6,276 nucleotides of DNA, taken from Fidelibacterota bacterium. Its GTDB lineage: Bacteria; Fidelibacterota; Marinisomatia; Marinisomatales; TCS55. Shown one piece after another: positions 5,970 to 6,276 of the stretch (within the stretch, counting starts at the first letter, position 1; every line of letters starts with the position of its first letter). A program made the position numbers and the translations under genes. The DNA lies in the NCBI GenBank assembly GCA_002716525.1, contig PBBH01000036.1, forward strand, positions 16,914 through 23,189. Reading direction: 5' to 3'. Under the pieces are notes generated by a model. The model had not been told where the DNA came from, did no database searches, and saw nothing but the letters and a program-made list of their open reading frames with translations.

Positions 5970-6001
5970 TTGATTTGGAATCTTGGATTAATATATATTT
6001 G
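5970..6001 (+). promoter_or_regulatory. Candidate promoter of the plus-strand gene (Bacteroidota-like TAnnTTTG)
   Basis: TATATTTG at 5994-6001 fits the Bacteroidota -7 element TAnnTTTG exactly, and TTG at 5970-5972 lies 21 bases upstream, within the range for the -33 element. The same stretch also reads as a sigma-70-like pair, TTGATT (5970-5975) and TATATT (5994-5999), with an 18-base spacer. It would give a leader of about 40 bases before the ATG. The region is A+T-rich, so chance matches are likely. Confidence 0.4.
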
Positions 6002-6034
6002 CTGGCTGTTTTAGAAAGTAAAATTGTATTAATC

Positions 6035-6039
6035 AGGAG
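6035..6039 (+). promoter_or_regulatory. Ribosome binding site of the plus-strand gene
   Basis: AGGAG lies 7 bases before the ATG at 6047. It is the strongest Shine-Dalgarno in the window and fixes the start of the gene. Confidence 0.8.
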
Positions 6040-6046
6040 AATTATA

Positions 6047-6276
6047 ATGCGTAGAATGATAGGATTAGCCGTAATTACCAGTTTAGCCGCAAGTGTTATT
6101 TTCGCTGGCGAGGTCACCGGCCGTGTAAAGTATATTGGAAAACCGCCAAAAGCAAAAAAACTCCGTATGGATGCTGACCCCGTTTGTGCTGCATCCCATA
6201 AGGAAGCTGCCAAAACTGAATCATTTATTGTAGATGGAGATGGTAACCTGGCAAATGTTATAGTTTATTTAAAAGG
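6047..6276 (+). CDS. Exported protein, carboxypeptidase regulatory-like / methylamine-utilisation-like, 5' part only
   Basis: The first 76 residues of a longer protein cut by the window edge. A clear signal peptide (MRRM, then a hydrophobic core, ending VIFA at 17-20) is followed by a mature start GEVTGRVKYIGKPPKAKKL. This matches the opening strand pattern of periplasmic proteins usually annotated as carboxypeptidase regulatory-like or methylamine-utilisation proteins. DPVCAASH (44-51), with C47 and H51, and DGNLANVIVYLK (65-76) are further features I associate with that group, some of which are thought to be cupredoxin-like. It could be a periplasmic copper or cytochrome-related protein, but the diagnostic C-terminal part is outside the window, so function is left open. 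It is transcribed away from the cox operon and may share its regulatory region. Confidence 0.8.
   Translation, partial: MRRMIGLAVITSLAASVIFAGEVTGRVKYIGKPPKAKKLRMDADPVCAASHKEAAKTESFIVDGDGNLANVIVYLK

Larger units (their letters stand above)
5830..6046. promoter_or_regulatory. Divergent intergenic promoter region between coxA and the right-hand gene
   Basis: This 217-bp A+T-rich stretch has no credible gene and must hold the promoter of the cox operon (minus) and probably that of the plus-strand gene. For coxA the best -10-like hexamer is TATACA (5871-5866, minus); its -35 region is weak (TTTCGC at about 5895-5890), which may indicate an activator-dependent promoter or another sigma class. No clear operator palindrome was found. 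Confidence 0.6.

Noticed and set aside
5962..6213. 83-codon minus-strand open frame opposite the right-hand gene
   Set aside because: It is antisense to a gene with a strong Shine-Dalgarno and signal peptide, and its own composition looks random.

Overview
This window is a bacterial aerobic-respiration locus. Almost all of it is on the minus strand and encodes an A-family (aa3-like) haem-copper cytochrome c oxidase plus the two enzymes that make its haem A. Read in the direction of transcription (high to low coordinates) the genes are coxA/ctaD (5829-4114), coxC/ctaE (4108-3518), coxD/ctaF (3508-3206), a 58-residue membrane protein (3204-3028), an 83-residue secreted or membrane CxxC protein (3028-2777), coxB/ctaC (2770-1934), a strong intrinsic terminator (about 1913-1890), ctaA/COX15 (1813-824) and ctaB/cyoE (827 to the left edge, cut off). 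The genes are packed end to end with gaps of 1 to 9 bases or overlaps of 1 to 4, so translation is probably coupled. About 217 bp upstream of coxA lies a divergent plus-strand gene, cut off by the right edge. It encodes an exported protein of the 'carboxypeptidase regulatory-like / methylamine-utilisation-like' type.

How the genes fit together: CtaB farnesylates haem B to haem O, CtaA oxidises haem O to haem A, and CoxA takes up two haem A and CuB. CoxB carries the CuA site that receives electrons from cytochrome c. CoxC and CoxD are the usual accessory membrane subunits. The two tiny proteins between coxD and coxB are in the right place to be oxidase-associated or assembly factors, but their function is unknown. 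No SCO/Cu chaperone, Cox11 or cytochrome c gene is present in the window.

The most interesting part is the oxidase itself. It keeps every haem and Cu ligand, the D-channel aspartate and the HPEVY motif, but the K-channel lysine of helix VIII is replaced by isoleucine, and the nearby K-channel Thr and Ser positions are also changed. CoxB keeps the glutamate at the K-channel entrance, gains a second membrane glutamate where most homologues have the Pro of WTxxP, has Phe in place of the Trp through which electrons normally enter, and has Gln in place of the CuA-loop Glu (CAQLC). From memory, these features occur together in a divergent oxidase clade found in several non-proteobacterial phyla. 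This is therefore probably a poorly characterised subtype and not a one-off mutant.

Organism: base composition is roughly 40% G+C by eye. The protein style (CoxA tail YRGPYEYSVPG, CoxB CAQLCGLGHYRM, the CxxC-FG small protein) and a TAnnTTTG-like promoter motif before the right-hand gene suggest a member of the FCB group or a neighbouring phylum (Bacteroidota, Balneolota, Marinimicrobia-like). This is inference only; no rRNA or taxonomic marker is present. I found no mobile elements, CRISPR arrays, tRNAs or rRNAs.
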